Assembly: GCF_963675165.1 (NCBI RefSeq)
Contig: NC_087387.1
Coordinates: forward strand, 5,358,990-5,422,989
Source: Halichondria panicea
Lineage: Eukaryota; Porifera; Demospongiae; Suberitida; Halichondriidae
DNA length: 64,000 bases
Direction of reading: 5' to 3'
Shown here piece by piece: positions 1 to 10,427 of this stretch. The notes below the pieces were generated by a model. The model was not told the origin of the DNA, did not search any database, and saw only the letters and a program-made list of their open reading frames with translations. Made by a program: the position numbers and the translations under genes. How positions within the stretch are numbered: the stretch's first letter is position 1; each line of letters starts with the position of its first letter.

Positions 1-516
1 CACATACATTGCGACCGAGCAATAAACTAGTGTTTCCTTTGCAGCTTCCACACAGAACACCAGTCCGATTTTTATCACAAATATCATCATTTGAAAAAGT
101 GAAGCTTCCCTCAGTAATACAGTATCTGTTAGGACAGCTTTCATACCAACTCATTGCTCCTTGATAATTAGGTTGATTTGCTGGTGCCCTCCAATAGCTT
201 TGAAATTCAATTTTCTTCTGATGTCATCCGTTATCTCACAGCTTTGTAGAAAGTTACTGATTTGCTTGTCACAGACACAGCTGGCATTATCTTGGTCTAG
301 TGGAAAGCCATTCGGGCATAACTCAAATAGTACATTTAGTTCCAGTACCTTCTCACCGTCTAGAAATGACTCGCCCACATTCAATATCAGAACTTCCATG
401 TTTGCCTTGGATTTCACAGTGAAGCTTACTTCATTACACTCTTTAGCGCTAACTCTTTGAAGCTTCCCGTCTGTAGTTAGAGAAGACGTCGTATTATCAT
501 CACTGTCAATCGATAA
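1..516 (-). pseudogene. Copy 0: truncated beta-helix/multi-TM receptor fragment
   Basis: The minus strand encodes the juxtamembrane part of the array protein family: the region starting SIDSDDNTTSS, the Cys-rich stretch with SCVCDKQISNFLQSCEITD, and the start of the GVLCGSCKGN module, which runs off the window edge. Its nearest relative is copy 6. Homology to full copies stops at about 516, where the coding sequence is fused to CATGCACACC minisatellite sequence normally found in the leader of copy 4, so roughly the first 700 codons are missing. A 4-bp deletion near 213 relative to copies 6 and 7 shifts the frame after CEITDD. This is a dead fragment left by a deletion, not a gene. Confidence 0.85.
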
Positions 517-660
517 CCATGCACACCACACCATGCACACAAACAACAACATTGTGTCTCTCTAAGCTAGGCTCACCTCACCTCCACTAAAGTGAATGGG
601 TCTGCTTCTTGCAGGATAGCTAAATCAACTCAACTAGCTGTATCTACTACTAGTTTTAGC

Positions 661-754
661 CATCATGTGACATAATTAGTAATTTCTAATGATATTTATA
701 TGGTGAGAAAAATGTCACTGCTAAGTTCATTCATTTTTGTTGGAGAAATGAATT
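661..754 (-). promoter_or_regulatory. Conserved array flank block (copy 0 flank)
   Basis: This is one of the copies of a block found about 300-1000 bp upstream of array genes. It contains CATGTGACATAATTAG, then TGATATTTATATGGTGAG, then TTCATTCATTTT. The CATGTG core is an E-box type site. Conservation of the block next to faster-changing spacer suggests promoter function, although shared descent through duplication is also possible. The rest of 517-981 is 3' flank of copy 1, with an AATAAA signal in reverse at 958-963, only about 20 bp past the copy 1 stop. Confidence 0.45.
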
Positions 755-981
755 GCGGGGCCAAATACTTACACAAGTTGAAGATGTAAATAATTAATCA
801 TGCTTCGTCTAAAACGATACAACACAGCTGACAATCTCTACAACAAACATAGCATCTACACAACATTAAAGACAGAGTCTCTATAGCACAACTATTAGAT
901 TTCAAAACAAAATGCTGGTACATCGTATTATAATTATAAGCAACAAAATCAACCGCTTTTATTTAGAGAGACAATCGAGTC

Positions 982-3900
982 TCAATGTATTTGGCTTTCC
1001 AGTAATGGCTCTCTCAGATCAACTTGATATGTAGTGGTCATCTCAGCCACACTATGAGTAACTTTGTTAGCCTCCAATTCAGCTGGCTCATTTATAATTA
1101 GTTTTTGTTTCTTAATTACTCCAATTTTCTTGGTTAAAGCTTCCATCCTTTCCTTTAACATAGGAAGCTTCTTGAGTCGCCAGTAAACGTGCACAATTAT
1201 AATCCCGATAAAAGTTAGTAGTGCTATCGTAATCGATATGTATGTGGCGATTTCTCTATGACCGTTGATTGAAGAATTCAGAGAATATGAGGTAGCTGCT
1301 GCAAGCACACCTAGGTTCACCAAGAAGGACATCTCTAAGTGTGTCAATCCAACTCTTGTCATATATTCCTCCAGTCACCCTGAACATAGATATAGCAACA
1401 ATACAAGTGGTAATAATAGCAAGAAGGTTTATATGCCGATTTTCTCCGAATGCAAATAAAATTAGTAGCACGGCTCTCATCATGATACTAAGTCCTGCCC
1501 AGTAGCGATGGTTGGGTTTGAAAGGGATCAGGTATGCGTGTATGAAAGGCTGAAGTCTCAATCGTCGAATAATTTTTGAAATGAAATCACTTTTTTGTAA
1601 AACCTGTGCAGAGAACAGTACAAACATGTAGGGTGTCAGTAGCAATAGGAGAAACACTGATGCGACTATGATAAGAGTCAAATGATGCCCAGAGGCATAA
1701 TCAACGTTTCCGTCATATCTCCAAACTGCTGTTCTCATGTTTCCAGGGTTATTGATAGTCGAATAGTAGAAAATACTGATGATATTTTGGGCTAGTGAGT
1801 TGAAAGACAACAAGATTATGGTAGCAAGAACAGCTACAGGGTCACTGGTACTGAAAAACTTCGATACCCGTACAGAGTATCGGCATAGAACAACAATCAG
1901 GCCTGCTAGTATCCAGATGTAGACTGGGAATACGAACTGTAGTCCACTGTATGCAATCTGAGTCATGCCGTCGTAGAAACATGTTTCGATTCCGAAATCG
2001 AGGTTCAGCCATGATATGAAGATGGTATAGCTACGGAAGAATCCCTTTGGGAAGAACACGGTCTGATTGCTGTTCAAAATGTTTGCGTAGAAGATGAGTC
2101 CATTTATAGTTCCTGAAGCCACTGTCATTTGCAATAGGAAGATTAAAGCAACCACTAATATTCCAGCCACTGCAAAAACAACCAATAGTGCCAAGTATGC
2201 ATTATCTGAACAGTCCCCACACACATCTCCACCAAGCATTAAACTAGTGTTCATTTTGCAGCTTCCACACAGTACACCAGACCGATTGTTGTCACAAATA
2301 CCATCATTTGAAAAAGTGAAGTTTCCCTCTGTAATACAGTATCTGTTAGGACAGTTTTCATACCAACTCATTGCTCCTTGATAATTAGATTGATTTGCTG
2401 GTGCCATCCAATAGCTTTGAAATTCGATTCTTTTCTGAAATATTTCGTCCGTTATCTCGCATCTTTGCAGATAATTACTAATTTTCTCATCGCAGACGCA
2501 GCTGTAATTCTGTATGTCACTTGGAAAACCGTCTGGGCACAACTCGTTGAAATGTACATTTACATAAAGTGTTTTGTCATCATCCAGAAATGACTCGCCC
2601 ACATTCAACACAAGGACTTCCATATCTACCTCGGATTTCACAGTAAAACTGACACTCATGCATTTTTCAGGATTGGCACTTTGAAGCTTCCCGTCTGTAG
2701 TTAAAGAAGACGTCGTATTGTCATCAGTGTCGATCGATAATAAAGCAGACTGCAAATTCCTTCGAACTGGTTCTGACATATTGTCCCCATAAAATGTTAG
2801 AGTTCTTACCATCACAGAAAATGGTTTTCCTTTACTTGCTGATACGTTCAATGGAGCATTTTTTTCACAACTTTTTCTTGTATCGTTTTCACAGAAACAA
2901 AACCAATAGCTATCCGATGCAAATGCAGGTACTGAATTTCCTGACTTTACATTGAGTGTTTTATTCAAGTCCTTCAAAGCTGGATACGTAATCTCTGAAT
3001 TATCTATGACATCAAAGTTGACATGTATGACACTGCCCCCAGGGTATGCTTTGTTGTGTTGAAATGTGAGAGAAGCGTTAAGATTTCCAGGGTTGATAGG
3101 ACCAAACAAACACGTGTTCTGATCATTAATACACTGAACCTGGTCGACAGATGTTCCAATAAAAATGGCCCCTCCTTTTATTGCGGAGTTGTACTCAAAA
3201 AGGAGATTAGTTTCCTTATCGAGTTCAAGTCGACACTTTTGGTCGATAAAAATTGCCCCTCCAATCTTTGCTGAGTTATTTTTAAATATTCCATTTCCGC
3301 TAAACTTCACAATAGAAGTGAGTGTTGCGTACACTGCACCACCATCTTCATTGTCATAGAGATTTTCAATGAACAAATAATCGCCACCTAATGTTAGTGT
3401 ACTGTTTTGTACAATGGCAAGAGCACCATCTCTGTAGCCATCATCAATATTGTTACGATAAAAAGTTGAGTTGCCGTTTATATACAAATCGGAGTTCACA
3501 CCGAACACAATTCCAGCATTATCTTGAAAGTAGATCTGACCGTACAAGTGAATAATAGCATTGTACCCAGATAAAGGGGATCTTGAATTGTTTTTAAACG
3601 TTATATGACCATTGACTAATACTTGAGAAGTGTCAACTAGAATAAGCCTTTCACGAAGTATTGTATTATTAGAAGCTTTTAGTGTTCCGTTGAGGATGAT
3701 CAGTTTTGATCCTTTCGCCAGTGACATTATTTGAAATCCATTGTGATTACCATTCAGAAGTAGAGATGCTCCCTCCATTAAAGATATATTGGAGCCCACA
3801 GATTGAATTGATGTGATGTAACCTTTGTTTGCAACAGACTCAATTGTCCCATTTATATTTACTTGACTGTTACTGATATATAGTCCAGCAGTGGTTTTGT

Positions 3901-4786
3901 ATTTGTCACCAATCTCTTTATTATCAATGGAGTATAAAGTCCCGTGAAATTCCATGTTCACCTCACTCAGGAATAATGAACCACCTAGACAGACACGATT
4001 TCGATTAAATGACCAGTCTCCATTCACAACTGCCTCAACATTACTCAAGGCCATTACACCAAACGGTCCAACATTATCAGTCACATAAACACTCTCAGCT
4101 GTTAGGAAACCACCATCGATTCGAAATACCACCTCTTCTGCATTAGGGAAGCTGCTGTAGACACACTCAGAATCATATTCTCCAATACCGTTGTTAAAGA
4201 TGCTGAGGTCATTTAATGAGGTATTTCCTAAGTTTTGTATGCTGACAATTGTAGCAAGTGAGTTTTTGTTATTGGTAATCGCAAGGTTAGTGAGCTCAAC
4301 ATTTGAGCTGTCTTTAATGTAGAGAGCACCAGAGGTGGTGTTAGCTACACTGATGTCCATCATCTTCACTGTGTTGATGTTGGTCAAGCTGATACCAGGC
4401 AAATCACCTTCACCGCACAAAACAAAGGCCACATTCTGAATAGTTACGCTTGTCAAATCATTGAACGATAAAGTGGCATTTTGTCGACAGTAGATGGTGG
4501 TATTTTCAGTTCCGTTTAGAGAGAAGCTCTCGGTACTGGTACCATTTAATAAAAAGTCTGAATCGAGATAATATTGACCAGGAGTTAGTATAAACTTGGA
4601 AGGGAGGTAACTACTTGTATTGAGGGCATACTCAGACAAAGTCTGACAGTCGGGGAACTGATAGGAACAGGAGCACTCTAGATCTTGTTGGCAGCTGTCG
4701 GGTTTAACGTGAATCAGTTGCTCTTGGGCATTGCAAATAATCAGAATTGTTAGGAGTAGAAGTACTTTCAATCTTGTTGAAGCCAT
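982..4786 (-). pseudogene. Copy 1: beta-helix/multi-TM receptor with one C-terminal frameshift
   Basis: The main frame runs from the ATG at 4786 (MASTRLKV) for about 1150 family-like codons. It encodes a signal peptide ending near NAQEQ, the Asn-rich beta-helix ectodomain, GGAIF repeats, the Cys-rich module and most membrane segments. After SWIDTL the frame is lost: at about 1336 this copy reads CTCTAAGTG where copy 5 reads CTCCAGTG, a 1-bp gain. The remaining last membrane segments and the tail ending EPLLESQIH are intact in the next frame down to 982. Apart from that base the copy is nearly identical to copy 5 from roughly 4.0 kb down. It is either a very young pseudogene, a functional allele with a base-calling error, or a protein lacking the last two membrane segments. 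Unlike copies 2-6 it lacks a good CAG acceptor just before the ATG. Confidence 0.8.
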
Positions 4787-5520
4787 GATCTTGATGCTTT
4801 AGCTATTAATTCAGTACACACTCAGACTGAAACAGAATTGAAAATACTGTATAAATTCAGATACACATGCAGTGTCACAAATTTAATGCACAGTGACACT
4901 GAAAGTCAAACCCAATGGCCTTTCGTTTTTATACTAACATGCATGTACTTCTAATGATATTTATATGGTGAGAAGAATGTCACTGCATGCTAAGTTCATT
5001 CATTTTAGTTGAATCCAAATGCTCACACAAGTTGAATGTAAACAATATTGATATTTCGTCTAAACAATAGTCTAAGAGCTTTCATCAAAGATAGCATCAA
5101 CTCAGTAAAACAGAATCTCTAGCACACATCAAAACAAAATGCATGTTGGTACACGGTAACTATTATAACAATGTTATGCAACAAAATGGACAGCAATTAC
5201 GATCGAGTCTCAATGTATTTGGCTTTCCAGACTGAAACCTAATAATTATTGAGAATACGTAACTATAGTCACACACAATTAATACACATGCAGTGTCATG
5301 AACAGTGACACTGAAAAGTCAAACCCAATGGCTTTTCGTTTTAATACTAACATGCACACCACATGCATTACACAAACAACACTGTTGAGTGCTATCTAAG
5401 CTATAATTATAGAAGCTCATCCTCACCTCTACTATGTGGCTTCTTCAAAAATGGGTGGGTCTGTTTCTGCAGGCTAATAGCTAGATCATGTAGCTAGTAA
5501 ATTACTCTAAACTCTACAAC
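4787..5520. other. Spacer upstream of copy 1
   Basis: No gene is seen. The spacer holds two successive partial copies of the array flank. A shortened version at about 4920-5220 includes TGATATTTATATGGTGAGAAG and the AATGTATTTGGCTTTCCAG tail of a gene 3' end. A second begins near 5270. This suggests that a gene copy between them was lost. Confidence 0.5.
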
Positions 5521-5638
5521 TAGCCTCGATCCCAGGCCGAGTTTTCGCTTTTATAACGGTTAGGCAAACAACTAGCCTCGATCCCAGGCCGAGTTTTCGC
5601 TTTTATAACGGTTAGGCGAACAACTAGGATCGAGGCTA
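5521..5638. mobile_element. Foldback-type repeat, two direct half-units plus a remnant
   Basis: Two direct copies of a half-unit beginning TAGCCTCGATCCCAGG and containing TTTTATAACGGTTAGG start at 5521 and 5573. They are followed by a short reverse-complement remnant (GGATCGAGGCTA) ending at 5638. The same half-unit forms the perfect hairpin element at 35,638-35,731. This looks like a rearranged, tandemly duplicated copy of that element. Confidence 0.7.
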
Positions 5639-5662
5639 TAATTATCTACAACTAGCTCTAGC

Positions 5663-5760
5663 CATCATGTGACATAATTAGTAATTTCTAATGATATTTA
5701 TATATATGGTGAGAAGAATGTCACTGCTAAGTTTATTCATTTTAGCTGGAGAAATGAATG
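5663..5760 (-). promoter_or_regulatory. Conserved array flank block (copy 1 distal flank)
   Basis: Same block as at 661-754: an ATCATGTGACATAATTAG core, a TATATGGTGAGAAGAATGTCAC segment and a GAAATGAATG end. It lies about 0.9 kb upstream of the copy 1 ATG because of the duplicated spacer and the repeat insertion at 5521-5638. A promoter role is inferred. Confidence 0.4.
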
Positions 5761-6012
5761 TCAAAAAATTAATAACATGCAGTTGAAGATGTAGAAACAA
5801 AATTGATGCTTCGTCTAAAATGATACAACAAAAGTCTAAACCTTACGATCGAGATACAGCTAGAATAGTATCTACTCAGTAAGACTGAATTACAAATTAC
5901 ATCAAAACAAAATGCATGTGGTACATGGTACAGTATCTATGATGGTACTAACAATGTTATATAAGGAACAAAATGGACATACAGCTTTATATTCTTATAG
6001 GGACAATCGAAT

Positions 6013-9000
6013 TCAATGTATTTGGCTTTCCAGCAATGGCTCCCTCAGATCAGTTACAGGTGTCAGCTCAGCCACGCTCTGTGTGACTTTGTTAGCCTCC
6101 AATTCAACCGGCTCATTTATAATTCGTTTTCGGCTCTTGATTAATTTTATTCCTCGTATTTTTTTAGCAAAAGCTTCCATCCTCTCCTTCACCATTGGTA
6201 GCTTCTTGAGTCGCCAGTAAACATGCACAACTATAATCCCGATAAAGGTTAGCAGTGCTATCGAAATCGATAAGTATGTGGCAATTGCTCTATGATCATT
6301 GATTGAAGAAATCAGAGAATATGAGGTAGCTGCTGCAAGCACACCTAGGTTCACCAAGAAGGACATCTCCAGTGTGTCAATCCAACTCTTGTCATATATT
6401 CCTCCAGTCACCTTAAACATAGTTATAGCAACAATACAGATGGAAATGATAGCAAGAAGATTTGTATGCGGATTATCTCCGGATCCGAATGCAAATATGG
6501 TTAGTAGCATGACTCTCATCAATAGACTAAGTCCTGCCCAGTAGCGATAGTTGGGTTTGAAAGGGATCAAGTATGCGTGTATGAAAGGCTGGAGTCTCAA
6601 TCGTTGAAGGATTTTCGAGATGAATTCACTTTTCTGCAAAAGTTGGGCCAAAAAAAGTACAAGTGTGTATGCCAGTAGCAATAGGAGAAACACTGATGCG
6701 ATTATGATAAGAGTCAAATGACGCCCAGAGGCAAAATCAACACTTCCGTCGAATCTCCAAACTACTGTTCTCGTGTTACCAGGGTGTTTGATGGGTGAAT
6801 AGTAGAAAAGGGTGAGGATATTTTGGGCTAGTGAGTTGAAAGACAACAAGATTATGGTAGCAAGAACAGCTACAGGGTCGCTGGCACTGAAAAACTTCGA
6901 TACCCGTGCCGAGTATCGGCATAGAACAACAATCAGGCCTGCTAGTATCCAGATATAGACTGGGAATACAAATAATAGTCCACTGTATGCAATCTGATTC
7001 ATGCCGTCGTAGAAACATGTTTCGATTCCGAAATCAAGGTTCAGCCATGATATGAAGATTGTATAGCCACGGAAGAATCCCACTGGGAAGAACACAGTTC
7101 GATTGCTGTTCAAAATGTTGGCATAGAATATGAGTCCATTTATAGTTCCTGAAGCCACTGTCATTTGCGATAGGAAGATTAAAGCAACCACTAGTATTCC
7201 AGCTAATACAAAAACAACCAATAGTGCCAAGTGTGCATTATCTGAACAGTCCCCACATACATCTCCACCAAGCATTAAACTAGTGTTCATTTTGCAGCTT
7301 CCACACAGTACACCAGACCTATTGTTAACACAAATATCATTGTCTGAAAAAGTGAAGCTTCCCTCTGTAATACAGTATCTGTTAGGGCAGCTATAATACC
7401 AACTCATTGCTCCTTGATATTTAGATTGATTTGCTGGTGCCATCCAATAGTTTTGAAATTCGATTTTCTTCTGAAAGTTGTCATCCGTTATCTCACAGCT
7501 TTGTAGAAAGTTACTGATTTGCTTGTCACAGACACAGCTGGCATTATTTACGCCAAGTGGAAAACCCTCTGGACACAACTCGTTGAAATGTACTTTTACA
7601 TAAAGTGTTTTGTCGTTGGACTCGCCCACATTCAATTTAAGGACTTTTGTGTCTGCCTTGGATTTCACAGTAAAACTGACAGTCATGCATTTTTCAGGAC
7701 TCACACTTTGAAGCTTCCCGTCAGTAGGTAGAAAAGACGTATTGTCATCAGCGTCAATCGATTCCAATGTAGACCGCAAATTCCTTAATCGAACTGGTTC
7801 TGACATATTGTCTCCATAAAATGTGAGCGTCCTCACCATCACAGAAAATGGCTTTCCCTTGCTTGCTGATACATGCATTAGATTTCTTGTACAACTTTTT
7901 CTTGAATCGTTTTCACAAAAACAGAACCAATAGTTATCAGATGCAAATGCAGGTACTGAATTTCCTGGCTGCACGTTGAGTGTTTCTTCCAAGTCCTCCA
8001 AAGCTGGATACGTAATCTCTGAGTTATCTATAATATCAAAGTTGACATGTATGACACTGCCCCCAAGGTATGCTGTGTTGTGTTGAAATGTGAGAGATAC
8101 GTTAAGACTTCCAGGGTTGATAGGACCAAACAAACACATGTTCGGATCAACACACTGAATCTGATTGACAGATGTTCCAATGAAAATGGCACCTCCGTTT
8201 ACGGCAGTGTTGCTTACAAAGTGTAGATTAGTTTCATTGTAGAGTTCAAGTCGAGATTGTTCCTCAAGGAAAATTGCACCTCCATTATTTGCTGAGTTAT
8301 TTTCAAATGTTCCGATTCCGCTAAGCTTAACAACAGATTGGGCTCTTGCATATATTGCACCACTGTCCACAACTTCATTTCTATTTTCAAGAAATGTATA
8401 ATTGCCACCCAGTTTTTCAAGCTGCTTTGATAAAATATAGCAAGAGCACCATCTTTGAAGCCATCATCAACATTGTTGCGATAAAAGGTTGAGTTACCGT
8501 CTATATCCAGATGAGAAGTCACAGCGAACACAACTCCAGCATTATCTTGAAAGTAGATCTGACCGTACAATTGAATAATAGCATTGTGCACAGAAAAAGG
8601 GGATTTTGAATTGTTGATAAATGTTGTATGACCATTGAATATCACTTGAGAATTGTTCACTAGAATAAGCCTTTGACGCATTGTGTTATTACAAGCCGTT
8701 AGCGTTCCGTTTTGAATTACCAGCTTTGTTCCTTCTGCCAGTGACATCGCTTGAAGTCCATTGTGATTACCATTCAGAAGTAGAGATGATCCCTCCATTA
8801 AAGATATATTAGAGCCCAGAGATTGAATTGATGTGATGTAACCTTCGTTTGCAATTGATTCAAGTGTCCCATTTATATTTACTTGACTGTTACTGAAATA
8901 TAATCCAGCATTGGAATTGTCTTTTTCGCTGATACCTTTGTTTTCATTTGATAATAAAGTCCCAGTTAATTCCATGATGACCTCACTCAGGAATAATGAA

Positions 9001-9797
9001 CCTAGACAAGCACGATTTAGTTTAAATGACCAGTCTCCATTCACAACTGCCTCAACATTACTCAAGGCCATTACACCAAACAGTCCAACATTATCAGTCA
9101 CATCAACACTCTCAGCTGTTAAGAAACCACCATCGATTCGAAACACCACCTCTTCTACATTAGGGAAGCTGCTGTAGACACACTCAGAATCATATACTCC
9201 AATACTGTTTCTAAAGATGTTGAGATTATTTAAACTCGTAACAATTGAGTTTTGTATGCTGACAATCGTAGCAAGTGAGTTTTTGTTATTGGTAATCGCA
9301 AGGTTAGTGACCTCAACATTTGAGCTGTCTTTAATGTAGAGAGCACCAGAGGTGGTGTTAGCTACACTGATGTCCATCATCTTCACTGTGTTGATGTTGG
9401 TCAAGCTGATACCAGGCAAATCACCTTCACCGCACGAAACAAAGGCCACATTTTGAATAGTTACGCTTGTCAAACCATTGAATGATAAAGTGGCATTTTG
9501 TCGACAGTAGATGGTGGTATTTTCAGTTCCATTTAGAGAGAAGCTCTCAAAACTGGTACCATTTATCGAAAAGTGTGAATCGAGATAATATAGACCAGGA
9601 GTTAGTATAAACTTGGAAGGGAGGTAACTACTTGTATTGAGTGCGTACTCAGACAAAGTCTGACAGTCGGGGAACTGGTAGGAACAGAAGCACTCTTGTG
9701 GGCAGCTGTCAGGTTTGACGTGAATCAGTTGCTCTTGGGCATCGCAAATAATCAGAATTTTTAAGAGAAGAAGTACTTTTAATCTTGTTGAAGCCAT
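6013..9797 (-). pseudogene. Copy 2: beta-helix/multi-TM receptor with a mid-gene frameshift
   Basis: The 5' half starts at the ATG at 9797 (MASTRLKVLLLLKI, with a hydrophobic signal peptide) and keeps the family frame to DGALAIFYQSSLK. At 8413-8417 an A run (T5 on the plus strand) has a length that does not fit the sister reading SLKLGGNYTF, and translation goes out of frame. The 3' half resumes in the other frame as GAIYARAQSVVKLSG and runs through the GGAIF repeats, Cys-rich module, membrane segments and the EPLLESQIH tail, ending at 6013. No other lesion is seen. The homopolymer position makes a sequencing or assembly slip a real alternative to a true pseudogene. Without the shift the protein would be about 1250 residues. 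Confidence 0.8.
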
Positions 9798-9800
9798 GAT

Positions 9801-9995
9801 CTGGATAAAATTGCTATTAATTTAGTACCCGCTCAGACTGAAATGTTAATTATTGGAATACTGTTACACACAATTAATACACATGCAGAGTCACACAAGC
9901 ACAGTGACACACTGAAAAGTCAAACCCACAATGGCCTTTTGTTTACTAACATGCACACACAGACAACATTGTTTATAGTCGAGTCTAGACCTCAC
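9801..9995 (-). other. Predicted 5' UTR intron of copy 2
   Basis: Reading the minus strand, the flank has a donor-like TTGAG/GTGAGGTC at 9995. A pyrimidine-rich ATTTTATCCAG acceptor ends at 9801, three bases before the ATG. The same arrangement occurs in copies 3-5, which supports a leader intron (195 bp here). This is sequence inference only. Confidence 0.5.
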
Positions 9996-10107
9996 CTCAA
10001 CTGTGTGGCTTCTCCAAAAGGGGGTGGGTCTACAGGCTATAGTAGATCAGAGGATTATTGTGACAAAGAACAGCTAACTACTTGTATTTCTACAACTAGA
10101 TCTAGCT

Positions 10108-10209
10108 ATCATGTGACATAATCTAGTCACTTCTAATGATATTTATATGGTGAGAAGAATGCATATGTCACTGCTAAGTTCATTCATTTTAGCTGGAGAA
10201 AAGAATGCC
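10108..10209 (-). promoter_or_regulatory. Conserved array flank block (copy 2 upstream)
   Basis: It has the ATCATGTGACATAAT core followed by TGATATTTATATGGTGAGAAG and GCATATGTCACTGCTAAG. It lies about 310 bp upstream of the copy 2 ATG and just upstream of the predicted first, noncoding exon. A promoter role is inferred. Confidence 0.45.
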
Positions 10210-10427
10210 AAAATTAATATCTACTTACACATGCAGTTGAAAAATTGATGCTTGTAAAACGATACAACAAAAGTCTAAAGCTTACAATCTCTACAGCCAA
10301 GAGAACATCTAAATCTAGCTACTCAGAAAGACAAAACAAAATGCATGTTGGTAGATCTACATGGTACTAACAATGTTATAAAAAACAACAAAATGAACAG
10401 TTTTTATATTATAGGGACAATCGAGTC

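Noticed and set aside
1265-1459. Plus-strand open frames opposite the array genes (for example those reading EFREYEVAAASTPRFTKKDIS)
   Set aside because: They recur at the same place in every copy only because the minus-strand gene is conserved there; they are antisense shadows.
1256-4786. Bacterial origin of the array genes, because GGAI repeats resemble chlamydial outer membrane proteins
   Set aside because: Multiple membrane segments, many N-glycosylation sequons, eukaryotic signal peptides, AATAAA signals and animal neighbours argue for native animal genes; the repeat similarity reflects a shared beta-helix style.
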